Positions 1 through 6,689 of a stretch of 13,760 nucleotides of DNA are shown here, in pieces. Position 1 is the stretch's first letter; each line of letters begins with the position of its first letter. The translations under genes and the position numbers were made by a program. The stretch covers positions 1 through 13,760 of the forward strand of contig CANPWS010000018.1 in NCBI GenBank assembly GCA_947584955.1, written 5' to 3'. The notes beneath the pieces are model-generated. The model was given only the letters and a program-made list of their open reading frames with translations, ran no database searches and was not told the origin of the DNA. The stretch comes from an uncultured Bacilli bacterium (GTDB taxonomy: Bacteria > Bacillota_I > Bacilli_A > RF39 > UBA660).

Positions 1-11
1 GGAGTTAATAT

Positions 12-548
12 ATGAATAAACCAAATAATAAAAGAAGAAAAGAAACAAGAGATAAAATTAGTAAAGTATTTATATCTTTATTGCAAACAAAAGAAATAAA
101 TGAAATTTCTGTTACAGATATATGCAAACTTGCTAAAATAAACCGCTCTACTTTTTATGTTAATTATCTTGATATTTATGATTTAGCAGACAAAATCGGA
201 AAAGAGTTAGAAAGTGAAGTATTATTTTTATATCAAGAAGAAAGAGATACTAATCATAATTCAAATAATTTTTTAAAGCTTTTTAAACATATTAAAGCTA
301 ATCAAATGTTTTATAAAACTTATTTTAAACTAAATATGGATCAAAATGTTATTATAAAAGAATATGATTATCATTTATCTAAAAAAATATATAATGATAA
401 GTATATAGATTATCATATGGAATTTTTTAAAGCAGGACTTACTGCTATTATTAAAAAATGGCTTAATAATGATTGTAAGGAATCACCAGAAGAAATAGAA
501 AATATTTTAAAAAGTGAATATATAAATAAAAATAATATCAAAAATTAA
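12..548 (+). CDS. TetR/AcrR-family transcriptional regulator
   Basis: This 178-residue protein has the layout of a TetR-type dimeric repressor. Residues about 10-58 form the DNA-binding domain, with the helix-turn-helix at about 34-52 (VTDICKLAKINRSTFYVNY) and the typical Tyr followed by an acidic loop. The remaining residues are an all-helical ligand/dimer domain; its end (FFKAGLTAIIKKW then KESPEEIENIL, about 138-165) resembles the C-terminal domain of DhaS-like TetR regulators. GGAG at 1-4 lies seven bases before the ATG, which supports this start. The gene converges on the sensor kinase gene, so no target can be read downstream. TetR repressors usually control a neighbouring or divergent gene, and that gene would lie left of the window. 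Family assignment is confident; ligand and target are unknown. Confidence 0.85.
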   Translation: MNKPNNKRRKETRDKISKVFISLLQTKEINEISVTDICKLAKINRSTFYVNYLDIYDLADKIGKELESEVLFLYQEERDTNHNSNNFLKLFKHIKANQMFYKTYFKLNMDQNVIIKEYDYHLSKKIYNDKYIDYHMEFFKAGLTAIIKKWLNNDCKESPEEIENILKSEYINKNNIKN

Positions 549-606
549 ATCTGATTTATTTTTTACTTATATTTATAAAATTATTTTAATAAATTATATA
601 TATAAG

Positions 607-620
607 AAATTAGCTAATTT
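607..620. repeat. 14-bp perfect palindrome at the kinase stop codon
   Basis: AAATTAGCTAATTT is its own reverse complement and covers the stop codon of the histidine kinase gene, between two convergent genes. It is short and A/T-rich, so as a terminator it would be weak. No better terminator hairpin was found between the TetR gene and the kinase gene. Confidence 0.3.
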
Positions 621-1735
621 TCATTCTTTTTTATTGGTAATTTTACAATAAATTTTGTGAAATTATCATCACTAGTAGCTTTTATATTTCCTCCATGTAA
701 TTCTACTATCTCTTTAGCAATAGCAAGTCCAAGACCACTTCCTCCAGTTTTAGAAGTTCTTGATGAATCAACACGGTAAAATTTTTCAAATATTTTATTT
801 AATTTTTCAAGAGGTATTTTTTTACCTTTATTACTTATAGTAATAGTAACAAAATCATTTAAAGTTCCAACATCTATTGTAATTAAACTATCTTTACTAT
901 AACTAATTGCATTTTTTATAAGATTTCCAAATACACGAGCTAGTTTATTAGAATCACCATAAATTGAAACTTTATTACTATAATTTAATTTTATTTCTTT
1001 ATTATTTTCGGTTAATACAGGATAAAAATCATCTATAATTTGTTCTAACATTAATGTTAAATTAATTTCTTCTTTTTCTAATACAATAGTTTGAGAATTA
1101 AATCTAGCAATATCAAATAATTCATTTATTAAATCTTCTAACCTATATGATTTATTTAAAGCAACACTAACATATTTTTCTCTTTGTTTTTTGGGCATAT
1201 CCTTAATTTCATCAAGTAAAGATAAATAACCAATCATCGAAGTAAGTGGTGTTTTTAAATCATGTGCAAGATAAACAATTAAATCATTTTTATTTTGTTC
1301 ACTTTCTCTAGCTAATCTTTCATTTTTTAAAGCTTCCCTTTTTAAATGATTCATCTTTCTTTGTAAATTTTCAAGTTCAATAGGTAATTCTATATACTCT
1401 ACATCTTTATTTAATAAATTTTCTGAAGCTTCGGATATTAAAGTTACATAAGAAAATATTTTTTTAATTAAATTATAAAGCATAAGTATAAATCCAATAA
1501 ACCATACAATTAATCCTAAAACAATAATATGACAATTATTAAATAGAAAATCAAATAAATGTACTGCATGATAATAGTATTTTGGTGAATAATCATATAA
1601 CCACTGAAAATCTGAATTTTTAACTACCAAAGTAAAAATATAAAATGCTATAGGAAATGCAATGGTCCATATAATCATTTTAATTAGAAAATTAGTAAAA
1701 AATTTTTTTGTTAAATCATCTTTCTTTTTCTTCAA
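614..1735 (-). CDS. VanS-like membrane sensor histidine kinase
   Basis: This 373-residue kinase has two membrane segments (about 19-38 and 69-92) enclosing a short extracellular loop of about 30 residues, then a linker and coiled region (about 93-150). The H-box is LAHDLKTPLTSMIGYLSLL with phosphorylated His158. The N-box follows (NLIKNAISYS, about 271-280), then a G1 box of the VanS form (SNKGKKIP) and the G2 box GGSGLGLAIAKEIVELHGG at about 331-349. The short sensor loop suggests a membrane or cell-envelope cue and not a large soluble ligand domain. The start codon is TTG and overlaps the end of the regulator gene by 20 bases, which implies translational coupling. No vanHAX-type ligase or dehydrogenase genes are visible, so vancomycin resistance should not be inferred. 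Kinase identity is certain; the signal is unknown. Confidence 0.93.
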   Translation of the reverse strand: MKKKKDDLTKKFFTNFLIKMIIWTIAFPIAFYIFTLVVKNSDFQWLYDYSPKYYYHAVHLFDFLFNNCHIIVLGLIVWFIGFILMLYNLIKKIFSYVTLISEASENLLNKDVEYIELPIELENLQRKMNHLKREALKNERLARESEQNKNDLIVYLAHDLKTPLTSMIGYLSLLDEIKDMPKKQREKYVSVALNKSYRLEDLINELFDIARFNSQTIVLEKEEINLTLMLEQIIDDFYPVLTENNKEIKLNYSNKVSIYGDSNKLARVFGNLIKNAISYSKDSLITIDVGTLNDFVTITISNKGKKIPLEKLNKIFEKFYRVDSSRTSKTGGSGLGLAIAKEIVELHGGNIKATSDDNFTKFIVKLPIKKNEN

Positions 1736-2414
1736 TTTTATACCCTACTCCCCAAACGGTAATAATATATTTAGGATGCTTTCCTGTATCATTCATTTTT
1801 TCTCTTAAATGTCTAATATGTACCATAATTGTATTATTATCATTTTCATAATATTTTTCTTTCCATACATATATAAATAAATCTTCCGTTTTGACAACAT
1901 TTCCTTTATTTAAACATAAATACCAAAGTATTTCAAATTCTGTAGGTGTAAGTTCTATTATTTTTTCATTAAAATAAAATTCATGAGTATTTTTATTTAT
2001 TAGTATATTTCTAAAATCTATAATATTATCTTTTTTAGTATCGCATTGATTATAATTTTTATATCTTCTAAGCTGGGCTTTTACACGGGCAATTAATTCA
2101 AGTGGTTGAAAAGGTTTGGTAATATAATCATCTGCACCAATAGTAAGTCCATTTACTTTATCCATATCTTCTACTTTTGCTGTTACAAAAATAATAGGAA
2201 AATTATATAACTTTCTTATTTTTTCGCACAATGAAAATCCATCAATATCTGGCATCATAACATCTAAAATAGCTAAATCAATATTAAGAGTTTCCAAAGT
2301 ATTTAAAATATCTTTACTAGAATAATATTTATAAACATTATAATTAGCATTTTTTAAACATATTTCTATTAAATCAGCTATTTCTTTTTCATCATCTACT
2401 ACTAAAATATTCAA
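1716..2414 (-). CDS. VanR-like OmpR-family response regulator
   Basis: This 232-residue regulator pairs an N-terminal receiver (1-118) with a C-terminal winged helix (about 130-228). The receiver acidic pocket is Asp7 and Asp8, the phosphoacceptor is Asp51 (LAILDVMMPDIDG), and the switch residues are Thr78 and Lys100 (ITKPF). The recognition helix carries TIMVHIRHLREKM (about 195-207), followed by the wing ITVWGVGYKIE. The start is TTG at 2412-2414, preceded by AGGTGAT (2421-2427); the ATG inside that region is followed directly by a stop, so TTG is the credible start. It is followed by its kinase and preceded by the C39-like peptidase. The 11-bp repeats upstream of the peptidase are a plausible binding site for it. 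Confidence 0.95.
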   Translation of the reverse strand: MNILVVDDEKEIADLIEICLKNANYNVYKYYSSKDILNTLETLNIDLAILDVMMPDIDGFSLCEKIRKLYNFPIIFVTAKVEDMDKVNGLTIGADDYITKPFQPLELIARVKAQLRRYKNYNQCDTKKDNIIDFRNILINKNTHEFYFNEKIIELTPTEFEILWYLCLNKGNVVKTEDLFIYVWKEKYYENDNNTIMVHIRHLREKMNDTGKHPKYIITVWGVGYKIEEKER

Positions 2415-2444
2415 ATTACATCACCTGTCTTTAAATATAATATT

Positions 2445-2453
2445 ATTATATCA
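2445..2453 (-). promoter_or_regulatory. Extended -10 promoter element before the response regulator
   Basis: Read on the minus strand the bases are TGATATAAT, an extended -10 (TG-N-TATAAT). It lies about 30 bases before the TTG start of the regulator and inside the 70-base gap after the peptidase gene. No good -35 box was found, which fits extended -10 promoters or promoters needing an activator. It suggests the two-component genes can be transcribed separately from the peptidase gene. Confidence 0.5.
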
Positions 2454-2484
2454 TGGAAATCTAGTTATTCTCTATACTTAGTAA

Positions 2485-3351
2485 CTATTTTGAATATTCC
2501 CATAAATTTTTTATTTGATACTCTAATTTTTTATATTCCCAAAGCTCATTACTTCTTTTTTTACTATTTGGATCATTAACTTTTATTTTTCCATCTTCTA
2601 TTCCTACTAAAACTATAAAATGTCCTGTCGTGGTAAAATCTCCTTTTCTCATACTACAAATAATAGGATGTCCATTTTTTAATGAATTAAATATGGAATT
2701 TTTAGATAATGGAAGTTCATTACTTTGTAATCCTAATTTTTTAGCACCTAACGTCATTAAATCCCAACTTGTTCCTGAACTAGTTAAAAAATATCCATTT
2801 TCTTCGGAAAATTTTGCAATTTTATATGGTGTCATAGTATTATCACCTGTTAATCCAACATATACCATTGATAATGCTGTCGGACCACATCCACTAATTG
2901 CAACACTACTATTACCATATTTACCATATCCCCATCTTTTATCCCATTGAAGTAATAAAGGAATTTCTCCATTTTTTATATTTCCAACGTTATCACTATC
3001 TATGCTTCCTAATTTTTGAGGATAATCTATTACAAAATCAAGCATATCTAAATCTCTAGATAACATTTCTAATAATAATTCTGGATATTTATCATGATTA
3101 TCTATAATAATATTTAATTTATTTTCATATTTACTTAACTGTTTTAATTTATCTAGCGTTCCAATTTTTTCATTTAACTCTATCTTATCAGTATTTGTAT
3201 CTACATAATTTGATGTACTAGAATACTTTATATAAGAATATAGATTTAATATAAATTTATTAATTTTAGAATAATTTATTAAAAGTAATATTAAAATTAT
3301 AATAAAAACATATTTAATAGTCTTTTTTATAATATTTTTCTTATTTTTCAT
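2485..3351 (-). CDS. Membrane-anchored C39-like (papain-fold) cysteine peptidase
   Basis: This 288-residue protein begins with a Lys-rich stretch and one membrane segment (about 13-26), then a linker of about 100 residues. A peptidase domain of the C39_2 type starts near IPLLLQWDKRWGYGKYG (130-146). The probable catalytic residues are Cys155 (ISGCGPTALSM), His244 (TTGHFIVLVG) and Asp260 (VNDPNS). The topology places the domain outside the membrane. No transporter part is fused, unlike bacteriocin-processing C39 proteases, so a free-standing envelope peptidase or amidase is more likely; the substrate is unknown. The ATG has a GGAGG site at 3358-3362 six bases away. It precedes the VanR/VanS-like pair on the same strand and has its own repeat-bearing upstream region, so it is the obvious candidate output of that pair. 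Confidence 0.85.
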   Translation of the reverse strand: MKNKKNIIKKTIKYVFIIILILLLINYSKINKFILNLYSYIKYSSTSNYVDTNTDKIELNEKIGTLDKLKQLSKYENKLNIIIDNHDKYPELLLEMLSRDLDMLDFVIDYPQKLGSIDSDNVGNIKNGEIPLLLQWDKRWGYGKYGNSSVAISGCGPTALSMVYVGLTGDNTMTPYKIAKFSEENGYFLTSSGTSWDLMTLGAKKLGLQSNELPLSKNSIFNSLKNGHPIICSMRKGDFTTTGHFIVLVGIEDGKIKVNDPNSKKRSNELWEYKKLEYQIKNLWEYSK

Positions 3352-3395
3352 TTGATACCTCCAAAATATAAATAAAGTTTATCAAAATAAAAAAA

Positions 3396-3439
3396 CAAAT
3401 TCTTTAATATTCTCTTACTAAATTCTTAATATTTTCTTA
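3396..3439 (-). promoter_or_regulatory. Four tandem 11-bp direct repeats, probable OmpR/PhoB-type operator
   Basis: Read on the minus strand, the 44 bases divide exactly into four consecutive 11-mers: TAAGAAAATAT, TAAGAATTTAG, TAAGAGAATAT and TAAAGAATTTG. Units 1 and 3 differ at one base; units 2 and 4 share a TAAAGAATTT-like form. An 11-bp period keeps every unit on the same face of the helix, as in operators bound head-to-tail by PhoB/OmpR-family dimers. The array ends 44 bases before the peptidase ATG. A possible -10, GATAAA (minus strand, 3378-3383), lies 12 bases downstream, where an array replacing the -35 box would be expected. The regulator encoded at 1716-2414 is the inferred ligand. 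Confidence 0.72.
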
Positions 3440-3474
3440 AAATAAAAAGCAAATCAATATTAAACGATTTACTT
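3440..3474 (-). terminator. Rho-independent terminator of the small lipoprotein gene
   Basis: A 9-bp stem (3447-3455 with 3466-3474) with a 10-base loop is followed on the minus strand by a T-rich tail (3440-3446). One pair is T-G when read on the minus strand but becomes an A-C mismatch on the plus strand, so the hairpin favours minus-strand transcripts. It lies 53 bases beyond the lipoprotein stop codon and directly abuts the 11-bp repeat array, separating the two transcription units. Confidence 0.75.
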
Positions 3475-3526
3475 TTTTAAATACTTATTCACATAAATTA
3501 TTATTTTTCTTTATATATTTTTAATT

Positions 3527-3997
3527 TTACTTAATTACACAAGTAGCGCCATCTTCTTCGGCAGATTTTTTACTATCTTCTAAAGTACTATTATCATTTT
3601 TTAAATCACTAAATCCTTGTTCTTTCAATACGTCTTCACTAGCCTTTTCAACATCAATATCTAAAGCTGTATTATATTCATAGTTTTGATCGTTAGTTTC
3701 AACTTTAAAACTAACTCCATCTTTATCAAACTCTTGATTATCTTCACTAATTGACTCTTTAAATGCTTCCCAATTTTCTTGTACAGTAGAATCAGTAATC
3801 TTAGTATTAACTTCCATAGTCATATGTTTTAGCTTATCATTTTTATAAGTCATAGAAATTACTTGTTCTATAACCATTCCCTCTTCATTTTCATTAGTAG
3901 TACAAACTAATGTTTGTTCTTTTTCTTCGTCCTTGCCACATCCAGTAATTGAAACTATAGCTAATAGACTTAAAAATACCATACTAATTTTTTTCAT
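3527..3997 (-). CDS. Small YehR/DUF1307-like lipoprotein
   Basis: This 156-residue protein starts with a lipoprotein signal peptide ending in the lipobox SITGC, giving lipidated Cys20. The mature part is acidic, about 136 residues, with two further cysteines, Cys32 (LVCTTNENEEG) and Cys153 four residues from the end (GATCVIK). They could form a disulfide tying the two ends together. Length, the early CTT motif and the regular polar strands resemble the YehR/DUF1307 lipoproteins of Gram-positive bacteria, whose role is not known. The start has a strong site, AAAGGAGTG, at 4005-4013. It has its own promoter and terminator and no linked partner. Lipoprotein status is firm; the family name is a resemblance. 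Confidence 0.8.
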   Translation of the reverse strand: MKKISMVFLSLLAIVSITGCGKDEEKEQTLVCTTNENEEGMVIEQVISMTYKNDKLKHMTMEVNTKITDSTVQENWEAFKESISEDNQEFDKDGVSFKVETNDQNYEYNTALDIDVEKASEDVLKEQGFSDLKNDNSTLEDSKKSAEEDGATCVIK

Positions 3998-4033
3998 ACT
4001 TTTTCACTCCTTTTCAAATTATTATTTATCTAT

Positions 4034-4042
4034 ATTATATCA
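4034..4042 (-). promoter_or_regulatory. Extended -10 promoter of the small lipoprotein gene
   Basis: The minus strand reads TGATATAAT, an extended -10 element, about 20 bases before the Shine-Dalgarno site of the lipoprotein gene. The -35 region is poor (TATGAA-like at a 17-base spacing). Confidence 0.55.
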
Positions 4043-4092
4043 TGCTAAAAGAAAATTTCATATATGATTTACTAAAATATTTTAATACATGT

Positions 4093-4120
4093 AAAAAAAA
4101 AGAAGATTATTTCTCTTCTT
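4093..4120 (-). terminator. Terminator overlapping the end of cotE
   Basis: A perfect 7-bp stem (4100-4106 with 4114-4120) with a 7-base loop is followed on the minus strand by a run of T (4093-4099). The stop codon of cotE sits in the loop, so the hairpin is built from the last codons of the gene. An alternative longer stem with a 21-base loop uses the same distal arm. Confidence 0.75.
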
Positions 4121-4649
4121 CCTTAATAAAATCTTCTTTTATACCCTCTTCAATTTCTTTCTCAACTTTTTCATCTACTTCATCATCTAAAATATCCCAT
4201 GCATCTTCATCTTCTTCAATAGCAATTTTAACTTTAGTATCACCAACAATTTCTACTCCTAACTCTTTTTCTATTTCTATCTCAATACTTTTTTCATTTT
4301 CTTTTGCACTTACACAAGAAGGTTGTTTAAGACTTCTTACAATAATATCTTTTATATCAGTATCAGCTTTTTCTTTTTCATTAACACTTACAACTTCTTT
4401 ATAGTTAATAGTTTTTGTGATAACGGTAGTCTTAGTATCATTATCATATGAATACCATAAATTTACATCAAAGCTACCATTTATAACTATTTTATTATTT
4501 TCTTGTTCGCCATTAAATTTGTGATTAATAATCCAGCAACCAAGTACAGTATTAGGAGTATTGTCAGTATTAATTGTATATGTGTTTTTATAATGCTTCT
4601 TTCCCTTTCCTATTACTGCTTTAGTTACTATTTCTTTAAATAAAGCCAA
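4107..4649 (-). CDS. cotE: Outer spore coat morphogenetic protein CotE
   Basis: CotE builds the interface on which the outer coat assembles around the forespore, in the mother-cell cytoplasm. The protein matches Bacillus subtilis CotE from memory over most of its length: EIVTKAVIGKGKK, then VLGCWIINHKFNGE, FDVNLWYSYDNDTKT, a central SLKQPSCVS, and ELGVEIVGDTKVKI before a long acidic tail (EDEDAWDILDDEVDEK), about 180 residues as in the family. I place the start at the TTG at 4647-4649. It follows AAGGGGTGAT (4654-4663) by four bases and puts EIVTK at residues 6-10, exactly as in B. subtilis. A GTG three codons upstream lies inside the ribosome binding site and is unlikely. It is a single gene with its own terminator. 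Recognition is confident and marks a spore former. Confidence 0.92.
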   Translation of the reverse strand: MALFKEIVTKAVIGKGKKHYKNTYTINTDNTPNTVLGCWIINHKFNGEQENNKIVINGSFDVNLWYSYDNDTKTTVITKTINYKEVVSVNEKEKADTDIKDIIVRSLKQPSCVSAKENEKSIEIEIEKELGVEIVGDTKVKIAIEEDEDAWDILDDEVDEKVEKEIEEGIKEDFIKEEEK

Positions 4650-4668
4650 GACTATCACCCCTTTACTT

Positions 4669-4696
4669 TAATTTATGATAGCCATTTAAAAAAAGT
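4669..4696 (-). promoter_or_regulatory. Candidate sigma-K-type promoter of cotE
   Basis: On the minus strand CATAAATTA fits the mother-cell -10 pattern CATANNNTA. An AC dinucleotide (4695-4696) sits 17 bases upstream, as in sigma-K promoters. The predicted transcript start would fall at the edge of the ribosome binding site, leaving a leader of only about 13 bases. In AT-rich DNA such a match can arise by chance, so this is tentative. Confidence 0.3.
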
Positions 4697-4717
4697 ACCT
4701 TTTTTTGACAATTTATT

Positions 4718-5470
4718 TTATATAATAAACTTTATAAGCATAAAAAATATTCCAATTATAAAGAAGATAGTTGTTATTTTTAAATTTTTATATTTTTTTG
4801 ATGCTGGTAATAATTCACAAATACTAATTTGCATCATAATTCCTGCAATTATTGCAAATAATATACCTAGAAAACTATCTGTTATAAATTTTGATAAAAA
4901 TAAATATGCTAAAAGTGCACCAAACGGTTCAGATAAAGCAGAAACTAAAGTATATAAAAAAGCTTTTAATTTATTTTTTGTAGCAAAATATATTGGTACA
5001 GCAATACTTATTCCCTCAGGAATATTATGAAGTGCAATTGCAATTGTTAAATTAATTGCTAAATTTTTATCACTAGAACCTGCAATAAATGTAGCTATTC
5101 CTTCAGGTATATTATGAAGAATTATTGCTATCATAGAAATTATTCCAACTTTATATAATGAAGAATTTTCATAAAAATTATCACTTGGTAAATAATAATC
5201 TACTAACATCGATATTATTATTCCCAAAACTATAAAAAGTAAACATATAAAAATAGGAAAAGGGAAATTATATTTTATACAAAGTAATGATAATGATTCT
5301 GGAATAAGATCTATTACTGATATAATAAACATTACGCCACTAGCAAAAGCTAAGCTTGCACAGATAAATTTATTTGTATTTTTAACTTTTATAAAAATTA
5401 AAATATTTCCAATTAATGTAGAAAAACCAGCAATAAAAGTTAATAAGAAAGGCATAGTTACATTATTCAT
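4718..5470 (-). CDS. ZIP-family divalent metal transporter (ZupT-like)
   Basis: This 250-residue, very hydrophobic protein has about eight membrane segments. The two signature metal-site motifs are both intact: HNIPEG at 119-124 in the fourth segment and HNIPEG at 148-153 in the fifth, with a further Glu181 in SEPFGALLAYL. ZIP proteins of this group move zinc and other divalent ions into the cytosol. The cytoplasmic loop between segments 3 and 4 is short and lacks a His-rich cluster, as in bacterial ZupT/GufA types. The ATG is preceded by AGGGTGA (5476-5482). It is read away from spoIVB and lies upstream of cotE on the same strand. No Zur-like operator could be identified. Family call is firm; metal preference is not readable. 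Confidence 0.9.
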   Translation of the reverse strand: MNNVTMPFLLTFIAGFSTLIGNILIFIKVKNTNKFICASLAFASGVMFIISVIDLIPESLSLLCIKYNFPFPIFICLLFIVLGIIISMLVDYYLPSDNFYENSSLYKVGIISMIAIILHNIPEGIATFIAGSSDKNLAINLTIAIALHNIPEGISIAVPIYFATKNKLKAFLYTLVSALSEPFGALLAYLFLSKFITDSFLGILFAIIAGIMMQISICELLPASKKYKNLKITTIFFIIGIFFMLIKFII

Positions 5471-5648
5471 ATTTTCACCCTAATAAAATATATGAATTTA
5501 AAAAATTTTATATTTCAAAAATTTTCCTATTTATATAAATACTATTTAATAAAAGCATCTATCAAAATTAACATTTTTTAACTAACATATTCTATTTATT
5601 TAATTTTATAATAATAATGTAGTCTTGTGAATAGAAAGGAAGAGAGAT

Positions 5649-6647
5649 ATGATTTCAAAAATCAAAAAAATGTGTCTGCTTCTTTTGATTTCACTTACTC
5701 TACTACCTAATAGTGCCTATGCTTATTCTGATTACATTATTGCATCAGGTAAAAATATAGGTATAGAACTTAATGCTACAGGTATTATTATTGTCGGAAC
5801 TTACGATGTAGGAAATAGTAGCCCTGCTAAAGAAGCTAAATTACAAACTGGTGATAAAATTATTAAAATTAATGGCACTAAAGTTAATAGTATTGCTGAA
5901 ATGATTAATGCAATTAATGCTACTAAACCTAGTGGTAATGTCAATATTAAAGTTACTTATCTACGTGGCTCTAAAGAATTTGATACTACTCTTTCTTTAA
6001 TCAAAGATAAGGACGATGTTCTTAAAACTGGACTATATGTAAAAGATAGTATAAATGGTGTCGGTACTCTTACTTTCATCGATCCGAATACTAAATTATA
6101 TGGTGCTTTAGGTCATGAAATAATTGAAAAATCAACGGGACAAAAGTTAGAAATTAAATCTGGTAAAATCTATGAATCGACAGTAACAGGAATTGTAAAA
6201 AGTAATGATGGTAATCCTGGAGAAAAAAATGCTAGATCTGATAGTTCAAAAGTTTATGGAAATGTAAATGAAAATACTACTTCTGGTATATTTGGTAAAT
6301 ATACTAGTGATATTCCTTCGGAAAAGCTTTATAAAGTTGCTAATGAAGAAGAAGTTAAACTTGGTGAAGCTTCAATTCTAACTGTTGTTGAAAATGATAC
6401 AGTATCTGAATTTAAAATTAATATTTTAAAAATAAACGACAATAAAAATTCTAACAAAAATTTATTATTCGAAATAGTTGATGAGAATTTATTAAATATC
6501 GCTGGTGGTATTGTTCAAGGTATGAGTGGTAGTCCTATTATTCAAAATGATTACATTATTGGTGCAGTAACGCATGTTGTTGTAGATGATACTAGCAAAG
6601 GATACGGAATATTTATTACAACAATGTTAGAAGAAGCAGAAAATTAG
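5649..6647 (+). CDS. spoIVB: SpoIVB-type S55 peptidase, sporulation signalling protease
   Basis: SpoIVB is secreted from the forespore and triggers processing of pro-sigma-K in the mother cell. This 332-residue version has an N-terminal export segment (about 7-26), a PDZ domain (about 35-118, with SPAKEAKLQTGDKIIKING) and an S55 protease domain. Probable catalytic residues are His156 (GALGHEI), Asp278 (FEIVDEN) and Ser293 (GIVQGMSGSPII). The Asp-Ser distance of 15 equals the one I recall for B. subtilis Asp363 and Ser378. It is clearly shorter than the roughly 426-residue B. subtilis protein, with a reduced N-terminal region. AAAGGA at 5635-5640 precedes the ATG. recN and spo0A, its usual neighbours, are absent here. 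Identification is confident. Confidence 0.93.
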   Translation: MISKIKKMCLLLLISLTLLPNSAYAYSDYIIASGKNIGIELNATGIIIVGTYDVGNSSPAKEAKLQTGDKIIKINGTKVNSIAEMINAINATKPSGNVNIKVTYLRGSKEFDTTLSLIKDKDDVLKTGLYVKDSINGVGTLTFIDPNTKLYGALGHEIIEKSTGQKLEIKSGKIYESTVTGIVKSNDGNPGEKNARSDSSKVYGNVNENTTSGIFGKYTSDIPSEKLYKVANEEEVKLGEASILTVVENDTVSEFKINILKINDNKNSNKNLLFEIVDENLLNIAGGIVQGMSGSPIIQNDYIIGAVTHVVVDDTSKGYGIFITTMLEEAEN

Positions 6648-6648
6648 G

Positions 6649-6675
6649 AAAAGTAGTACATTTAGTACTACTTTT
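6649..6675. terminator. Bidirectional hairpin between spoIVB and the convergent gene
   Basis: A perfect 11-bp inverted repeat (6649-6659 with 6665-6675) with a 5-base loop starts two bases after the spoIVB stop. The arms begin with four A and end with four T, so it could act for both convergent genes, although the T tract is short in each direction. Confidence 0.75.
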
Positions 6676-6689
6676 GTGATTATATATAT

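Noticed and set aside
614..2414. Vancomycin resistance locus
   Set aside because: Only VanR- and VanS-like regulators are present; no ligase, dehydrogenase or dipeptidase gene is nearby, and such pairs commonly serve other envelope functions.
2630..2950. Open frame on the + strand inside the C39 peptidase gene
   Set aside because: It lies wholly antisense to a gene with catalytic motifs and has no recognisable domain or ribosome binding site.
4042..4404. Open frame on the + strand, very Ser- and Phe-rich, opposite cotE
   Set aside because: Its composition is the reverse image of the acidic tail of CotE (GAA/GAT codons read as TTC/ATC), so it is a shadow.
4647..4658. GTG start giving a 183-residue CotE
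   Set aside because: The GTG is part of the AAGGGGTGAT ribosome binding site, and the TTG reading restores the B. subtilis N-terminal register.
5471..5648. Sporulation-type promoter for spoIVB or the ZIP gene in the divergent region
   Set aside because: TATAAT at 5607-5612 lacks a -35 box, a GAATA lies too near the spoIVB start, and a CATATATT before the ZIP gene has poor upstream support; none fits well enough to report.
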